DNA of 64,000 bases, from positions 10,081,501 to 10,145,500 of the forward strand of contig OY743190.1 of the NCBI GenBank assembly GCA_963555705.1. The letters are read 5' to 3'. Positions within the stretch are counted from its first letter, which is position 1, and every line of letters starts with the position of its first letter. This DNA is from Ligustrum vulgare. Its lineage: Eukaryota > Streptophyta > Magnoliopsida > Lamiales > Oleaceae. The notes under the pieces were generated by a model. The model made no database searches. It was not told where the DNA came from and worked only from the letters and a program-made list of their open reading frames with translations. The position numbers and the translations under genes were made by a program. Positions 61,990-64,000 of this stretch are shown piece after piece.

Positions 61990-64000
61990 AGTAATAAAGT
62001 ACTTGACGCCTCTTGTTTGGACAAATTTCAAGTCACACACATCACTGTGGACTAGTCCCAACGGCTCGGTACTTCTTTCAATACTATGAAACGAAGACCT
62101 TGTAAGCTTTGCCTCAACCCAGATTTCACATTTATGATTCGAATCAATTTGAAACCTAGTCAAGTAGTTTAGTTTGCTTAGTCTACGTAATGCATTATAA
62201 TTTACGTGACCTAATTTACCATGCCACAAATTAGGAGACTCAAGCAAGTAAACAGAAGGAGTTTTCTCATTATTCATAACAGCTGGGGTTACAGCAATCT
62301 TAATATATATAATAATAATATAGCCGTCAAAAAAACCCACACATAGTTTCCCGCCATTTTTCCCTGCTATTTTAGGAAACTTTGTAATTTTATTAATTAT
62401 TTTAATAATTGAATTAGGAAACTTCAATTAATGCAAAATTAATTATAAGTGACATGTAATAAATGACTTATTGATTGTAAAAAATAAAAAATCTATAAAA
62501 AGATCAAATTGTATATTATTTTTATTCTTTTGATAATTATTGTAATATTTTTTTGTCAAAAAATATGCAATATAGGTGTCAAATTCATGATCTTAACGAG
62601 AAGTTCAATACAAGTTAACAAATGAGAGCAAACTCTAAATATATCATTCTTAAAATTTCCTCAAATAATAAAGGTAAAAGTTTTACTTATATTTTTTATT
62701 TTTTTCAATATCTAATTTTTTTAATTTATCTCATCTAAGACATAAAATGATATTTATCATTTATTACCTAACTTCAATTTGACATAAATGATTAATTTCA
62801 AATCTTTTTTCTTATCAAATTAAAAGAAATAATGATATCCGATCTTTCTAAGTAAATTCAATTGAATCATTTTAATTTCTAAAACTTCAAGTTTCGATAA
62901 ACTCTTTGGTAATTTTGAAATTAATTTTATAAATTTACTCATTTTGTTCATTTATCTATTTTTTAATTTTTATAAATTTAAAATAACATCAATTTGTAAA
63001 ATATATACTACAAATTTTAACAATTAATTCATTGAATTCTATAGAAAATAAAAATATAAGGTTTTATCAAACTTATTCTATTTAAAAATAAAATATAGTC
63101 CATACATTTATTTAACATGCACAAAAAATAGTTTTTTGTATGTGTGGGTAACATGGCCATTTTCAATAGTTGGTGAAAAATAAAATGTCACATTGTATTT
63201 GAAATCATTGAATATGAGTAAGTTTGATATAAACTATAGAAATTGTTTTAAATGTGTGATTGAAAGTGAAAGAAGGTAGTATAAAAAATAAAATAATTGT
63301 CAAATCAATCAATTGAGTGGTTAAAAATTGATTTTCTTTTTTTAGAATGTGTGGTTAAAAAGTAGTATGTGCAATTGTGAAAAATTAGTTTTTAAATAAT
63401 ATGTGGTTGTGAATGAACATTAAAAAAAAATTATTTTTGAATAATCAATTCTATATGAATAAATAAACTAAGGAAACTAGATAATGAACAATTAACTGTT
63501 AAAAAAAATACAATTCATAACTTTTCTTTTTTTCTTTTTTCTTTTTTTTTGATATTTTGATTGTATATTGAATATACAATTTATGCATTAAAAATAAGAA
63601 ATCTTATAGGGAGAAATGAAATTACAAATTATTCACAATTTGTGTATGCAAGTTATTATTATTATTATTATTTCTTTATTGTGTTATTTTTATCGGACAT
63701 TATATTTTTACAACTTATTCAATAAATATTATTTATTCCGTGCATCGCACGGGTGCGATTACTAGTTACATTTAATTTAAACAGGCCATCAGTCATATAG
63801 TCTTTCCCAACATAAACTCCTGTTTTGGTAATCACCAGCTTATCCGCCTCAATGACCATGCGGAAACAATTCTTGCTCAGAAGAGACCCAGAAACTAGAT
63901 TCTTGCGAATCTTTGGCACATACAACACATTGGTCAGAGTAAGCTCTCTACTAGAGGTCATCTTCAAGATCACCTTGCCTTTACCAAGCACTTCAGATGT
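61990..64000 (-). pseudogene. Copia pol fragment split by a Helitron
   Basis: Minus-strand pieces: 64000-63767 (protease-proximal region: LTNVLYVPKIRKNLVS, LLSKNCF) and 62297-61990 (gag-pre-integrase and integrase start: LWHGKLGHVNYNALRRLSKL, HKCEIWVEAK, LGLVHSDVCD, GVKYFIT). The reading frame stays in phase across the 1468-bp Helitron. The second Cys of the integrase HHCC zinc motif is Trp (CEIW). The fragment breaks off after KYFIT at the abutting LTR, so the catalytic core is missing. It continues beyond the window's right edge. Confidence 0.9.
62298..63765 (+). mobile_element. Helitron F, complete, 1468 bp, non-autonomous
   Basis: The 5' end TCTTAATATATATAATAAT is preceded by A (62297). 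The 3' end is CCGTGCATCGCACGG, GTGCGATTA and CTAG (63762-63765), followed by T (63766). It shows the family's 'gtttcccgccatttttccc' motif near the start. The interior is AT-rich with no ORF and a (TTA)n run at 63652-63671. Insertion into a copia coding frame proves both boundaries. Confidence 0.95.

Overview
This window is plant nuclear DNA. The evidence is spliceosomal GT/AG introns, AT-rich spacers, a PORR organelle-RNA-binding gene, an OPT-family transporter, Stowaway- and hAT-type MITEs, and Helitrons that carry an RPA gene. A eudicot is likely. The species cannot be fixed from the sequence.

Only two host genes look intact, and both lie in the first 9 kb. One is a seven-exon oligopeptide transporter (3343-6331, +). 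The other is a single-exon PORR-domain gene (7457-8641 or 8782, -). To their left is a gypsy-like LTR region (1-2052).

From 8.9 to 15.3 kb the DNA is made of terminal-inverted-repeat elements. A hAT-like element (8928-11186, 8-bp target duplication with one mismatch) contains a nested 1-kb element (10018-11018). That inner element has 115-bp TIRs and its own TATA box and small ORF. A second TIR-like element (12652-15273) carries a GTCAC minisatellite.

From 17.1 to about 59.5 kb almost everything is Helitron. Complete 3' ends (hairpin CCGTGC-ATC-GCACGG, then CTAG|T) lie at 22734, 28644, 31462 and 48846. Elements A to E therefore stand head to tail with no more than 2 bp between them. D (31463-48846) is a 17.4-kb element of autonomous type. 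It has an 11-exon RPA70-like gene and a 14-exon Rep-helicase gene, each broken by only one or two point lesions. It also carries two reverse-strand exons of a 2-Cys peroxiredoxin, duplicated inside a 1746-bp, nearly identical tandem duplication. B carries a JMJ25-type zinc-finger exon. E carries a P4-ATPase fragment, a 600-bp hAT MITE and a second Rep gene that is decayed and truncated. C is a deletion derivative whose Rep gene start is joined to its end.

From 59.6 kb to the right edge there is a Sirevirus-like copia 3' end (+) and a copia pol fragment (-). The pol fragment is split by a complete 1468-bp Helitron (F, 62298-63765) inserted exactly between A and T.

The main story is sequential Helitron stacking at one A^T site, with repeated gene capture. 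Boundaries set by a terminal motif are firm. The identities of most captured, exon-like pieces are not.
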